Of a stretch of 64,000 nucleotides of DNA, positions 52,379 to 61,299 are shown in pieces. The DNA comes from Methylobacterium currus. Its GTDB lineage: Bacteria > Pseudomonadota > Alphaproteobacteria > Rhizobiales > Beijerinckiaceae. The stretch covers positions 4,633,501-4,697,500 of the forward strand of contig NZ_CP028843.1 in NCBI RefSeq assembly GCF_003058325.1, in the 5' to 3' direction. The notes under the pieces were generated by a model that searched no databases, had not been told where the DNA came from, and worked only from the letters and a program-made list of their open reading frames with translations. The position numbers and the translations under genes were made by a program. Numbering within the stretch: the stretch's first letter is position 1; the number at the start of each line of letters is the position of its first letter.

Positions 52379-53154
52379 TTGGAGATCGTGCCCGCCATCT
52401 CGTCGACGGCCTGGATCACCTTGGAATTCATCTCGAACGAGCGCTGGGCGGTGATCAGGCTGGTGATCTCCTTGACCGGATCGACGTTCGATCCTTCGAG
52501 GTAGCCCTGCTGGATCTTGCCGTAGCTGGCATCGCCCGGATTGCCGATCACCGCGGCGCCCGAGGCCGGGGTCTCGCGGTAGAGGCCGTTGCCGAGGGGC
52601 TCGAGGCCCGACTCGTTGGCGAAGTTGGCGATCGTGATCTGGCCGATATTCTGCTGCGCCACCTGGCCGTCGATCTTGGCGTAGACCTGGCCCGACTGGT
52701 TGATGGTGATCTCGGTGGCGTTGTTCGGGATCAGGATCGCCGGGTCGACCGTGTAGCCCTCGAGCGTAACGAGCTGGCCGGTGGCGTTCTTGTTGAAGGC
52801 GCCGGCGCGGGTGTAGTTGATCTCGCCGCTCGGGCTCGTGATCTGGAAGTAGCCGCGGCCGTTGATGGCCAGGTCGAGCTGGTTGGCCGTGTTGGTGAGC
52901 TGGCCCTGGCGATGCAGGTTGCGGATCGCCGCGGCGCGCACGCCGAGGCCCAGCATCGCGCCCTCGGGGATCGCCTCCTGGCCGGACTGGTTGGGCACGC
53001 CCTGCTGCCGCTCGGCCTGGTAGAGCAGGTCGGTGAACTCGGCCCGCGCCCCCTTGAAGCCGGTGGTGTTCAGGTTGGCGATGTTGTTGGCGATGACTTC
53101 GAGGTTGAGCTGCTGGGCGGACATGCCCGTGGCGGCGACGGCGAGCGCTCTCAT
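52366..53154 (-). CDS. flgG: Flagellar distal rod protein FlgG
   Basis: 262 residues. The axial-protein N-terminus '[20 protein letters not shown]' is followed by '[16 protein letters not shown]', the central '[13 protein letters not shown]', and the C-terminal '[19 protein letters not shown]'. Secreted through the export gate to form the distal rod. Downstream of fliE by 13 bases. Confidence 0.97.
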   Translation of the reverse strand: MRALAVAATGMSAQQLNLEVIANNIANLNTTGFKGARAEFTDLLYQAERQQGVPNQSGQEAIPEGAMLGLGVRAAAIRNLHRQGQLTNTANQLDLAINGRGYFQITSPSGEINYTRAGAFNKNATGQLVTLEGYTVDPAILIPNNATEITINQSGQVYAKIDGQVAQQNIGQITIANFANESGLEPLGNGLYRETPASGAAVIGNPGDASYGKIQQGYLEGSNVDPVKEITSLITAQRSFEMNSKVIQAVDEMAGTISKGIR

Positions 53155-53167
53155 CTGCGTTGAATCC

Positions 53168-53521
53168 TCAGATCGCCATGCGGCTCAGTTCGAGATAGGC
53201 GGCCACGACCTTGTCGCGGATGGCCACCGCGGTCTGCAGGCTCTGCTCGGCGGACATCACCGCCTCGACCACCCGCTGCGTCGAGGCCTTGCCCTGGATG
53301 CCGGCGATCGAGGCGGCCTCGCCGGCGCGCAGGTCGTTGCGCACGCCCGAGGCGAAGCTCGCCATGATCTGCCCGAAATCGGCGGGAGCGGCGGCGTCCG
53401 CGCCCGGCAGGCCGGCACCGGTCACCGGGGGCAGCATCGCCCGCTGGACGGCGGCCGCGGCCTCGGGGCGGCCGGATGCGGCGGCCAGGTCGAAGGCCGA
53501 GAGAGTGAGGGCCTCGATCAT
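53168..53521 (-). CDS. fliE: Flagellar hook-basal body complex protein FliE
   Basis: 117 residues. The C-terminal half is the FliE helical domain ('[20 protein letters not shown]', '[15 protein letters not shown]'). It links the MS ring to the rod. Position between flgC and flgG is standard for this group. Confidence 0.93.
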   Translation of the reverse strand: MIEALTLSAFDLAAASGRPEAAAAVQRAMLPPVTGAGLPGADAAAPADFGQIMASFASGVRNDLRAGEAASIAGIQGKASTQRVVEAVMSAEQSLQTAVAIRDKVVAAYLELSRMAI

Positions 53522-53528
53522 CGCTAGC

Positions 53529-53945
53529 TCATGTCCTCAGGAGGTCGATCACGCTGGCCACCATCGCGCGGGCCTGCTTGATCACCTGCAGATTGGCTTC
53601 GTAGGAACGGTTGGCCTCGCGCATGTCGGCCATCTCGATCAGGGCGTTCACGTTCGGCAGCTTGACGTTGCCGTTCTGGTCCGCCGCCGGGTTGCTCGGG
53701 TCGTGCTCGACCCGGAACGGGGTCTTGTCGACATCGATGTCGCGCACCCGCACCGAGGCGGCGCCGACCGCCCGGTCGAGCTCGGCCTTGAAGGTCACGG
53801 TCTTGCGCGCATACGGGTCGGCTCCCGGCGCGTCGCCCGTCGACTGGACGTTGGCCAGGTTCTCCGACACCACCCGGATGCGCAGCGACTGGGCCTCGAG
53901 GCCCGCGCTCGCCAGCCGCGTGGCGGTCTGCAGGGGATCGATCAC
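53529..53945 (-). CDS. flgC: Flagellar proximal rod protein FlgC
   Basis: 138 residues. '[20 protein letters not shown]' is the axial-protein start, '[20 protein letters not shown]' the C-terminal signature. GTG start 2 bases after the flgB stop. Confidence 0.95.
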   Translation of the reverse strand: MIDPLQTATRLASAGLEAQSLRIRVVSENLANVQSTGDAPGADPYARKTVTFKAELDRAVGAASVRVRDIDVDKTPFRVEHDPSNPAADQNGNVKLPNVNALIEMADMREANRSYEANLQVIKQARAMVASVIDLLRT

Positions 53946-53947
53946 GA

Positions 53948-54322
53948 TCAGCTCCTCACGGCCGACATCAGCATGCGGTGGAAGCTGCGCACCACCCCGA
54001 CATCGAGGTTGTGCTGGCGCGACACCTCGCTCGCCTTCAGCATCTCCTGCTCCAGGCTGACGCTGCTCGAGGTCTCGAGCACGTCCCAGCCGGTCTTGTC
54101 GGTCCGCACCGGTACGCCGAGGCCGGGGGCCTGGAGATGGGCCCGCGACGTCATCGCCATGTCGGAGCCGGTGCGGGCCAGCACCTGGGCGAAGGGCACG
54201 GTGTCCCGGGCCTGGTAGCCCTGGGTGTTGGCGTTGGCCACGTTGCCGGCGATCGTCGACTGGCGCACCGACAGGTAGCTGGCGTGCATCGAGGCGAGAT
54301 CGAACAGGAAGAGTCCCGTCAC
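53948..54322 (-). CDS. flgB: Flagellar proximal rod protein FlgB
   Basis: 124 residues starting at GTG 54322. '[20 protein letters not shown]' is the rod-protein motif. It is the first gene of the flgB-flgC-fliE-flgG-flgA-flgI-motE-flgH-fliL-fliP run; the promoter must lie in 54323-54586, shared with the divergent heparinase gene, but I see no convincing sigma-54 or sigma-28 site there. Confidence 0.94.
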   Translation of the reverse strand: MTGLFLFDLASMHASYLSVRQSTIAGNVANANTQGYQARDTVPFAQVLARTGSDMAMTSRAHLQAPGLGVPVRTDKTGWDVLETSSSVSLEQEMLKASEVSRQHNLDVGVVRSFHRMLMSAVRS

Positions 54323-54586
54323 GCGAATGCCCCCATGCCCGCCGCTCCCTACCTGTGCCGAAACGACCCGCCCTTCGGGTCCTGCCGCGTAACCGAGGAT
54401 TTAGAAGCGCTACCTTGCACGAGGCTGGCGACGCTGGCGGGGCTCGCCCGGTGCCGGCCCGATGCAGGGCCGTCCGGGCCGAAGCTTCCGGGACGGGAAT
54501 GGCGCGGGCCCCTCAGCGCCTTGACAGGGACGGCCACTCCCCGGCACTGGCGCGGGGTACCCCGCCCAGGCTCTCCCCTTCGCGTC

Positions 54587-57388
54587 ATGCTCCCGGCCCT
54601 GCTGCCCTCCGCGCCGGCCTTCCTCCCGGTCCAGGCCCGCTACGCGGGCGGGGCGGGACCGGGCGCGCGCGAAGGCGAGCACACGATCACCGCCAACAAC
54701 CGCTGGTCCCGGGTGCAGCTGACCTTCCGCCACCTGCCGGCGGAGGTTTGGTGCTGCCTGGAGGCCCGCCTCGCCTGGACGGCCGAGGAGGAGGGGGGGC
54801 AGGCCCTCGACTTCGCCCTCGCGGGGTTCGACTTCCTGGCCGCCGACGGGTCGAGCCTCGACCTCGACCACGTGCCGGGCCTCGCCCGCACCCTGCTCGA
54901 TCCGCACAGCGCCTGGATCGCCGGGCCGGCCTGCCAGCCCGCCGGCAGCGAGCTCGTCCGGTCGGCCCCGGTGCGGCTGGCCTTCGGGGTGCCGCCGCAG
55001 GCGCGCGGTCTCGCGCTCACGTTCCGCTCCTGGCGCAACACCGACAGTTTCACGATCGCCGAGCCGCGCCTGCGCCCCGGCACGCCGCTGGCAGCCGGCG
55101 CGTTCCGCCGCCGCCGCCTCGGCCCTTCGCCGGAGCCCCTGCGCCACGGCCTCGTCCCGGGCCTCGGCCTCGTGGTGCGCGGGCAGATCCACGCCGCGCG
55201 GCCCGACGAGCACGCCGCGCGGGTGAGCCTGGTCTATCGCGACCGCGACGGGGCGGAGATCCCGCCGCCCTATCCGGGCACCGTCGCGGTCCCGGGACTG
55301 GGAGCGAAGCCGGGCCAGGGTGAGCTGGGCCGAGGGGAGCTGGGCCAAGGGGAGCCGGGTCGAGGGGAGCGGGGTCGTGGGGAGCCGGGTTCAGGGGAGC
55401 CGGGTTCAGGGGCGAATCGGAGCCTGGGCGCCGCGATCAACCTGCCGGCCAGGCCGCAGGCGCGCCGCTTCACCCTCGACCTGCAGCCGCCGCCGGGCGC
55501 GACCTCCCTCGATCTCGGCTTCTGCACCTGGGAGGAGGAGGGCGAGTCCCTCGCCACCGTGGAGCTCGTCGGCCCCCCGGAAGTGGCGCTCGAGGACCGC
55601 TTCCGGCTGGAGAGCCTGTGCGGCGACGACCTGCTCGACGCGCCGGGCTTCCTCGCCCGCCTCTCGGCCCGGCTCGGGCAGGATCCCGGCGCCGAGGCGG
55701 CCTGGATCTTGGGTCCCGGCGAAGCCGGCGCCGCCGCCCTGCCGCTCGCCCGCGCCCGGTCCTTGCGGGGCGAGGCCGAGCGCCCGGTGGCGCTGCGGCC
55801 CGACGGCGGCCTGGCCCTGCGCCTCGCCGGCTGCCCGGACTGGGCCCTGCCGGAGGCGCCGAGCTTCCGCGAGGACCCGTTTCGCGCCGCGCCCTCCCGC
55901 GCGATTTCGTGGCGCCTCGCCTACCAGTCCCTGACCTGGCTCCTGGCGCTGGCCGAGACGGCGCCGGCCCGGGCGCTCGCCCTCGCGCAGGCCTGGTCGC
56001 GGGCCAATCCCTGGGGCCAGCCGGCCGATCCCCTGAGCCTGCATCCGGGGGCGCTGCCGGCCCGGGCCGAGGTCTGGATCGGGCTCCTTGCCCTTCCGGG
56101 GGCCGGGGCGGCGGCGCCGGTCCTGACCGGGGAGGCGGTGCGGCACGGCTTCGCCCTGGCGGAGATCGTCGGGCAGAACACCTTCGGGCAGAGCCTGCAC
56201 CAGCTCCAGGCCGCCGCCGCGCTCCTGACGCTGGCCCGCGCCCTGCCGCGCCTGCCGCTCTCGGCCCATTGGAACGGGCTCGCCCGCGACAGCCTGCGCG
56301 ACGGCGTGCCGGCCCTTCTGCCTGAGGATGGGCGCTTCGCGGAATCCTCGCTCCACCGCCGCCTCGACCTCGTCACCCTGGGGCGAGCGCTGCGGGACGC
56401 CCTCGGTGAGGCCGCGCCCGGCCCCCTCGTCGCCGCCCGGACGGAGGCGGCCCTGTCGGAGCTGGCCAACCTCCTCGATCCCGGGGGGCGGCTGCCGCCC
56501 TTCGGCGAGGTGCTGCCCGGCACCGACGATGCGGGCTGGATCGCCCGGCTGCGCGGCGGCGCCGGGCTGGTGGCGCAGCGACCCGCCCTGGCCGCATCGG
56601 CGTCCTCGACCCTGGGACCCGGCGGCCTGTCGGCCCGACACGAGACCGCCGGGCGCGGCTGGGCCCATTTCGCCTGCACCTTCGCGGAGACCTCGCCGCA
56701 GGGCCACGCCGACTGCACCTCCTACGTCTACGCCGCAGGGGCGACCCGCTGGATCGTCGAGGCCGGCGGCTCGGAGCAGGTCGAGACCGGAGCGGCGCGC
56801 CACTACCTGCTCTCGGCCCGCGCCCACAACGTCGCGGTGATCGAGGGATACGAGCCCGTGGCCGGGGGCGGCCTCCACCGCGGCAGCCTCGCCTTGCCCG
56901 GCGCCATGGCCCACGCAATCGAGACCACGGTGCACGGGCCGGGATGCCGCCACCTGCGGTTCTTCGTGCTGCCGCACGACCTGTCGGGCCTCGCGGTGAT
57001 CGACCGCTTCACCCCGGCGGAGGGTGGCCCCCTGACCTTCTGGGGCCTCGCCCATCTCGCCCCCGAGACCCTGGTCGCCGTCGAGGGGGCCCGCCGGGTG
57101 CAGGCCCGCCAGGGCGGCCGGCGCCTCGGCCTGGTACCCTTCGCGATCGCCGGCCGGGTGGCCGGGCTGGAGACGGTGATCGGCCGCAGCGACCGGCCCG
57201 GCACGATGCAGGGCTTCGTCGTCGGCCGCCCCGGCCTCCTCGACCCCGCCTGCACCCTGCGCTACGCGGTCTCGGGCCGCGGCACGATCTGCGGCGGCCT
57301 CCTGATGGCGGTCGACGGCCCGGCGGAGGATTCGCTGGCCCGGGTGCTGGCGCGGGAGGAGCTGGGGCGGTTCGTCATGGGGGGCTGA
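54587..57388 (+). CDS. Heparinase II/III-like protein
   Basis: 933 residues from the ATG at 54587. The N-terminal 350 residues are beta-rich and unassigned ('TANNRWSRVQLTFRHLP'), containing a Gly-Glu-rich pentapeptide repeat (55321-55410). Residues about 440-600 are helical, as in the alpha/alpha toroid of polysaccharide lyases. Residues about 680-920 match the heparinase II/III C-terminal domain ('HADCTSYVYAAGATRWIVE', 'HYLLSARAHNVAVIEGYEP'). No evident signal peptide from this start. Upstream in-frame sequence exists, so the start is uncertain. It probably degrades or shapes an acidic surface glycan. Confidence 0.78.
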   Translation: MLPALLPSAPAFLPVQARYAGGAGPGAREGEHTITANNRWSRVQLTFRHLPAEVWCCLEARLAWTAEEEGGQALDFALAGFDFLAADGSSLDLDHVPGLARTLLDPHSAWIAGPACQPAGSELVRSAPVRLAFGVPPQARGLALTFRSWRNTDSFTIAEPRLRPGTPLAAGAFRRRRLGPSPEPLRHGLVPGLGLVVRGQIHAARPDEHAARVSLVYRDRDGAEIPPPYPGTVAVPGLGAKPGQGELGRGELGQGEPGRGERGRGEPGSGEPGSGANRSLGAAINLPARPQARRFTLDLQPPPGATSLDLGFCTWEEEGESLATVELVGPPEVALEDRFRLESLCGDDLLDAPGFLARLSARLGQDPGAEAAWILGPGEAGAAALPLARARSLRGEAERPVALRPDGGLALRLAGCPDWALPEAPSFREDPFRAAPSRAISWRLAYQSLTWLLALAETAPARALALAQAWSRANPWGQPADPLSLHPGALPARAEVWIGLLALPGAGAAAPVLTGEAVRHGFALAEIVGQNTFGQSLHQLQAAAALLTLARALPRLPLSAHWNGLARDSLRDGVPALLPEDGRFAESSLHRRLDLVTLGRALRDALGEAAPGPLVAARTEAALSELANLLDPGGRLPPFGEVLPGTDDAGWIARLRGGAGLVAQRPALAASASSTLGPGGLSARHETAGRGWAHFACTFAETSPQGHADCTSYVYAAGATRWIVEAGGSEQVETGAARHYLLSARAHNVAVIEGYEPVAGGGLHRGSLALPGAMAHAIETTVHGPGCRHLRFFVLPHDLSGLAVIDRFTPAEGGPLTFWGLAHLAPETLVAVEGARRVQARQGGRRLGLVPFAIAGRVAGLETVIGRSDRPGTMQGFVVGRPGLLDPACTLRYAVSGRGTICGGLLMAVDGPAEDSLARVLAREELGRFVMGG
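55321..55410 (+). repeat. 15-bp minisatellite, six units
   Basis: Six adjacent 15-base units of the form GGAGCYGGGYYNAGG; the last two (55381-55395, 55396-55410) are identical. In frame they encode Gly-Glu-(Leu/Pro/Arg)-Gly-(Arg/Gln/Ser) repeats inside the heparinase-like protein. Confidence 0.9.
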
Positions 57389-57475
57389 CGGCCGCTCGAG
57401 ACGATCGATGCGGTCGATCGCGTGGACCGTCGTCTCGCTCTCTGCCTCATGGTGGGACCGCATGGGGAAGCTCTA

Positions 57476-57593
57476 ATACCGCAGCGCCTTCGAACGGGCT
57501 CGTTCGAAGGCGCTGGCTAAGCCCGAACGGGCGCCGGCGCTGATGCGCCGGACGCTTTCGCATCGACGTGTCGATGCGAAAGCGCGATGGTAT
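57476..57593 (+). repeat. 118-bp hairpin-rich repeat, copy 2
   Basis: Same orientation as the copy at 47697-47814, with 5 differences in 118 positions, including identical ATACC/GGTAT ends and the 12-bp and 15-bp dyads; the middle dyad has one mismatched position. Confidence 0.9.
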
Positions 57594-57661
57594 AAATCCG
57601 GGGTTGCCGAGAGTTCAGCGGAGAGCGGAGAGCCTCCGCTCGTTCTGGATGATCTGAGCGT

Positions 57662-57698
57662 CTGGATTCCGGGCTCCGCCGCGCGGCCCCGGACTGAC
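57662..57698. repeat. REP-like palindrome, copy E (degenerate)
   Basis: ATTCCGGGCTCCGCC ... GGCCCCGGACT, an imperfect version of the same palindrome, 69 bases after the 118-bp repeat copy 2. Confidence 0.5.
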
Positions 57699-57915
57699 GC
57701 CGAGGGTGGACGTCACCGTCAAGCAACCCATCGCGACGACACTGAGACGACGTTCTTACCCACTCTTTCATCCGCAGAAAATTTCCACCTTCCCGAGGGA
57801 ACATGGGCGAAGCCCGGCCATTCGTCCCGGTGCCTCTGGGTCATGCGGCGCGAGGGGAGGGGGGCTCGCCCTCTCCCACCGCCTCCGGCCCGCCCCTCTC
57901 GCCCGAGACCCCTCG

Positions 57916-59760
57916 ATGCACGATCCGGACGCGCGGCCCTACCAGCCCATCGAGGCCTACGGGCTCATCAGCAATTGCCACGGCTGCGCCCTGGTCGCCC
58001 GCGACGGCTCGATCGACTGGGCCTGCCTCCCGCGGTTCGACGCGCCTCCGGTCTTCTCCCGCCTGCTCGACCGCCGGCGCGGCGGCTTCTTCGCGCTCGC
58101 GCCCGAGGGGCCGTTCGAGAGCGCCCGGCTCTACCTGCCGGGCACCAACATCCTGGAGACCACCTTCACCTGCGCCACCGGGGCGGCGACGGTGCACGAT
58201 GTCATGCTCGCGCCCGAAGCCGGCCGGGTGCTGCCCTGCCTGCTGCGCCTGGTTTCGGGCGTGTCCGGCGCGGTGCCGATGCGGGCGGTCTACCGGCCGC
58301 TGGCGGGCTTCTCCGAGACCTTTCCGGCGCTCGTCCCGGTCCCGGGTGGCGCCGGCGCCGAGGGGCTGCCGGACCTGATCGCCGATCTGCCCCTCGCGAT
58401 CGAAGGCGCCGAAGCCGTGGCGCGGTTCACCATCACGCATGGGGGCGAGCAGGCCTTCGCGCTCTATCCCGCCGGCGCCGGGGACCGCGGCGCCCTCCGT
58501 CCCCGCGCGCTGATGGAGACGGCGCGCCGGGCCTGGACCGGCTGGTCGGCGGGGGCCGCCTATGACGGGCCGCTCGCCGACCAGCTCCTGCGGAGCGCGT
58601 TGACGCTGAAGGCGCTGACCTACGCGCCCTCGGGCGCCATCGTGGCAGCGGCCACCACCTCGCTGCCGGAGGAGATCGGCGGCATCCGCAACTGGGATTA
58701 CCGGTTCTGCTGGATCCGCGACGCCTGCCTGTCCTTCTACGTGCTCAAGAAATTCGGCATGGTGGCGGAGGCGGAGGCGTTCTTCCGCTTCGTCGGCAGC
58801 CTCGCCGAGCGCGACGAGGGCGGATTGCGCCCGCTCTACGCCATCGCGGGCGAGACCGACCTGACCGAGCACGAGGCCGCCCATTTCGAGGGCTGGCGCG
58901 GCAGCGCCCCGGTCCGTTACGGCAACGAGGCGGCCGAGCAGCACCAGAGCGACGCCTACGGGCAGGTGCTCGACCTGCTCCACCTCTATCGGAGCCTCGG
59001 CGGCACGATCCCCGGGACGATGGAGCGCCAGGCGATCCGGCTGGCGGATTTCGCCGCCGCCCACTGGCACGAGACCGATGCCGGCCTGTGGGAGCCGCGC
59101 AAGCCCGAAGAGCATTACCTGCACGCCGCGATCATGAACTGGGTCGCGGTCGACCGCGCGATCCGGCTGTTCGGGGAGCGGCCGCACTGGTGCGCGGCAC
59201 GGGACGCCATCGTGGCCCGGGTGAACGGCGAGGGGGTTCACCGCGACGGCTATTACCCGCAATATCTCGGCGGCGACGATCCCGATGCCGCGCTGCTCAT
59301 CGCCCCGATGGTCGGCTTCCCGGTCGACGAGGCGGTGTTTTCCCGCACGGTCGAGGTGGTGATCGAGCGCCTCGGCCACGGCCCGCTCGTCTACCGCTAC
59401 CGCAACGACGACGGGCTGCCGGGTCACGAGGGCACCTTCCTGATCTGTGCCTTCTGGCTCGTCGATGCGCTGGCCTGGCTCGGCCGGACCGAGGAGGCGC
59501 GCACCCGCTTCGACGCCTTGCGGGCGCTGCAGAACGACCTCGGCCTCTATGCCGAGGAGGTGGCGGAGGACCGCACCTTCCTGGGCAACTTCCCGCAGGC
59601 CTTCAGCCACCTCGCCTTCATCCACAGCGCCCTCGTCCTCGACCTCGCGACGCAGGGCGGCCGGGCGGCGGTGGCCGGCACCTATGCCGATCGCACCTTG
59701 CGCGAGACGCGCTGGCGCCGGGTACCGTGGATCGTGCCCCCGGCGGGGCAGTCCGGATAG
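57916..59760 (+). CDS. Glycoside hydrolase family 15 protein (glucoamylase/trehalase-like)
   Basis: 614 residues. An N-terminal beta-sandwich ('YGLISNCHGCALVARDGSID', 'CLPRFDAPPVF') is followed by the GH15 alpha/alpha barrel: 'IGGIRNWDYRFCWIRD', 'GLWEPRKPEEHY' (general acid E393) and 'LYAEEVAEDRTFLGNFPQAF' (base E547 or E548). It hydrolyses terminal alpha-glucosidic bonds; some members of this architecture are trehalases, so a link to the trehalose cluster at the start of the window is possible. Cytoplasmic by absence of a signal. The ATG at 57916 matches the family start. Confidence 0.93.
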   Translation: MHDPDARPYQPIEAYGLISNCHGCALVARDGSIDWACLPRFDAPPVFSRLLDRRRGGFFALAPEGPFESARLYLPGTNILETTFTCATGAATVHDVMLAPEAGRVLPCLLRLVSGVSGAVPMRAVYRPLAGFSETFPALVPVPGGAGAEGLPDLIADLPLAIEGAEAVARFTITHGGEQAFALYPAGAGDRGALRPRALMETARRAWTGWSAGAAYDGPLADQLLRSALTLKALTYAPSGAIVAAATTSLPEEIGGIRNWDYRFCWIRDACLSFYVLKKFGMVAEAEAFFRFVGSLAERDEGGLRPLYAIAGETDLTEHEAAHFEGWRGSAPVRYGNEAAEQHQSDAYGQVLDLLHLYRSLGGTIPGTMERQAIRLADFAAAHWHETDAGLWEPRKPEEHYLHAAIMNWVAVDRAIRLFGERPHWCAARDAIVARVNGEGVHRDGYYPQYLGGDDPDAALLIAPMVGFPVDEAVFSRTVEVVIERLGHGPLVYRYRNDDGLPGHEGTFLICAFWLVDALAWLGRTEEARTRFDALRALQNDLGLYAEEVAEDRTFLGNFPQAFSHLAFIHSALVLDLATQGGRAAVAGTYADRTLRETRWRRVPWIVPPAGQSG

Positions 59761-59922
59761 GCGGATGGCCGGAATCTCCCGAAGCCGCGCAGAGTCATGG
59801 CCCTCACCCGAGGACTTCTCCAGGATGTTCCCTCGTCGATGACCCCTACGTGGGTTAACCTGATCTTGAATGAAACCACGGCATATCCTGCAGACTCGTC
59901 GAAGGACCTCGCGGACAAGCTC

Positions 59923-60783
59923 ATGGTCAAGGGACTCGGCCGGATCGGCCTGGCGGTCGCACTCGCCCTGGCATCCTCGGGCTCGGGCCGGGCCGGGGAC
60001 GCAGAGTTCACCAGGCAGATCACCTGGCCGGTCTACGACGCCGCGCCCTTCATGATGACCGAAGGCCCGGACAGCAATCTCGGCATCTTCGACCAGGTCC
60101 GCCGGCTGCTGAGCGCCCGTCTGACCGACTACACCCATTCCACCCTGACGGTCCCGTTTCCCCGGATCCTGACTTCGGTCCGGAACGGCGAGCCATGGTG
60201 CTTCGTCGGCGGCGTGAAGACCCCCGAACGCGAGGCCTTCGCGGTGTTCTCACGGCCTGTCGCGATGTTCCATCCCCTGCGCGTCATCGTGCACGCCTCG
60301 AAGCGGGCGCGCTTCGAAGGGCTCGAGCCCCTGTCCCTGCGCACCCTGCTCACGGAGCACCGCGACCTGCGCACCAGCATGCTGCGCAACCGTGCCATGG
60401 CGCCCGCGGTCGACGCGCTGTTCCGGCAATACCCGCCGGGCCAGACCCATTCCGAGTTCGCCGAGGCGCTCCGCATGCTGCTGAACGACCGCCTCGATTA
60501 TCTCATCGAGTATTCCAGCATCGCGAAGTACTACAACGCCCGCCAGTTCGGCGATTCGAACGCCTTCGTGGGCCTGTCCTTCGCGGAGAGCCCGGAGCCG
60601 GTCTTCGCCCGGGTGATGTGCGCCGGCACGCCGTGGGGGCGCGAGGTGGTGGCGCGCATCGACGCGGTGCTGGCCGCCGAGCGGCCGGGCCCGGCCTATC
60701 GCCGCATCGTCGAGGCCTGGGCGGCGCCGGAGGACTTGCCGCGGATCCGCGCCGTCTACGACACCTTCCTGGCGAGCGACTGA
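59923..60783 (+). CDS. Periplasmic binding-like protein, TIGR02285 type
   Basis: 286 residues from the ATG at 59923, which begins a Sec signal peptide ('IGLAVALALASSGSGRAG'). The mature protein resembles the amino-acid-binding periplasmic fold as in TIGR02285: 'RQITWPVYDAAPFM', 'WCFVGGVKTPEREAFAVFS', 'LIEYSSIAKYY'. No transporter subunits adjoin it, so it may sense rather than transport. Codons further upstream (59797) would add an unconserved leader. Confidence 0.8.
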   Translation: MVKGLGRIGLAVALALASSGSGRAGDAEFTRQITWPVYDAAPFMMTEGPDSNLGIFDQVRRLLSARLTDYTHSTLTVPFPRILTSVRNGEPWCFVGGVKTPEREAFAVFSRPVAMFHPLRVIVHASKRARFEGLEPLSLRTLLTEHRDLRTSMLRNRAMAPAVDALFRQYPPGQTHSEFAEALRMLLNDRLDYLIEYSSIAKYYNARQFGDSNAFVGLSFAESPEPVFARVMCAGTPWGREVVARIDAVLAAERPGPAYRRIVEAWAAPEDLPRIRAVYDTFLASD

Positions 60784-60807
60784 ACGGGCGAGCGGCCGAA
60801 TGCGGCC

Positions 60808-61059
60808 TCACGCCGCCAAGGCCGCCTCTCGCGTCGGGAGATCCTGCGTCACGAACGGCTCGATCCAGACGCGGCGCCCGGTCAGGTCGTGCACGCTCAC
60901 CCGCCATTCCGTCCAGTCGCCGGCGCCGAGGCTTCGCATCGCCGCTTCCGCGACCGCGCGGGCGCGGCGGCCGAGGGCGTCGGAGTTGCGGACGAGGGTG
61001 CCCTCGGCATCGAGGATGCACTCGGATCCGTTGGTGCAATGGAATCTGTAGCGCGTCAT
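60808..61059 (-). CDS. DUF6894 family protein
   Basis: 83 residues: 'RYRFHCTNGSECILDAEGT' and 'RVSVHDLTGRRVWIEPF'. This small family is abundant in Methylobacterium and relatives, of unknown function. The ATG at 61059 has GGAGAGG 7 bases upstream. A GTTC-N7-GTTC site lies 58 bases before the start. Convergent with the TIGR02285-like gene, 24 bases apart. Confidence 0.75.
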   Translation of the reverse strand: MTRYRFHCTNGSECILDAEGTLVRNSDALGRRARAVAEAAMRSLGAGDWTEWRVSVHDLTGRRVWIEPFVTQDLPTREAALAA

Positions 61060-61117
61060 GCCGGTCCTCTCCCCATCCCCGTTGCTCGCCGCAGCGGCAA
61101 CGCTCCTCAGGGTTAAT

Positions 61118-61132
61118 GTTCACTATATGTTC
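61118..61132 (+). promoter_or_regulatory. Putative LexA (SOS) box GTTC-N7-GTTC with embedded -10
   Basis: GTTC ACTATAT GTTC matches the direct-repeat LexA operator known in Alphaproteobacteria. CTATAT (61123-61128) inside it equals the alphaproteobacterial -10 consensus, so bound LexA would block a plus-strand promoter. It lies between the divergent DUF6894 gene and the hypothetical gene at 61300. By base composition about one such match could occur by chance in a window of this size. Confidence 0.45.
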
Positions 61133-61299
61133 CTAACTCGCAACCCGGCCAGAGCGGGGGCGCGATGCCGCAGCCCGCGATCCTGCGCCGCGAGCCCCGT
61201 CGCCGGCCCGCGACCAGGGGTGAAGAGGGGACTCGCCGACGGCCCGAAACCCTGCCAGTTTCGGCGGCGACGGCTCGCGAAACCCCGGCGGGAGATTCC

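Larger units (their letters stand above)
57389..57915. other. Intergenic region with repeats before the GH15 gene
   Basis: 527 bases between the heparinase-like gene and the chosen GH15 start. It holds the 118-bp repeat copy 2 and REP-like copy E. Otherwise I see no gene; the GH15 frame is open back to 57706 but the sequence before 57916 is not conserved-looking. Confidence 0.6.

Noticed and set aside
54323..54586. Flagellar class promoter (sigma-54 type) before flgB
   Set aside because: No TGGCAC-N5-TTGC match found on the minus strand.
55321..55410. Short regular repeats that could suggest a CRISPR array
   Set aside because: Units are 15 bases, adjacent without spacers, and in frame inside a gene; no cas genes are present.
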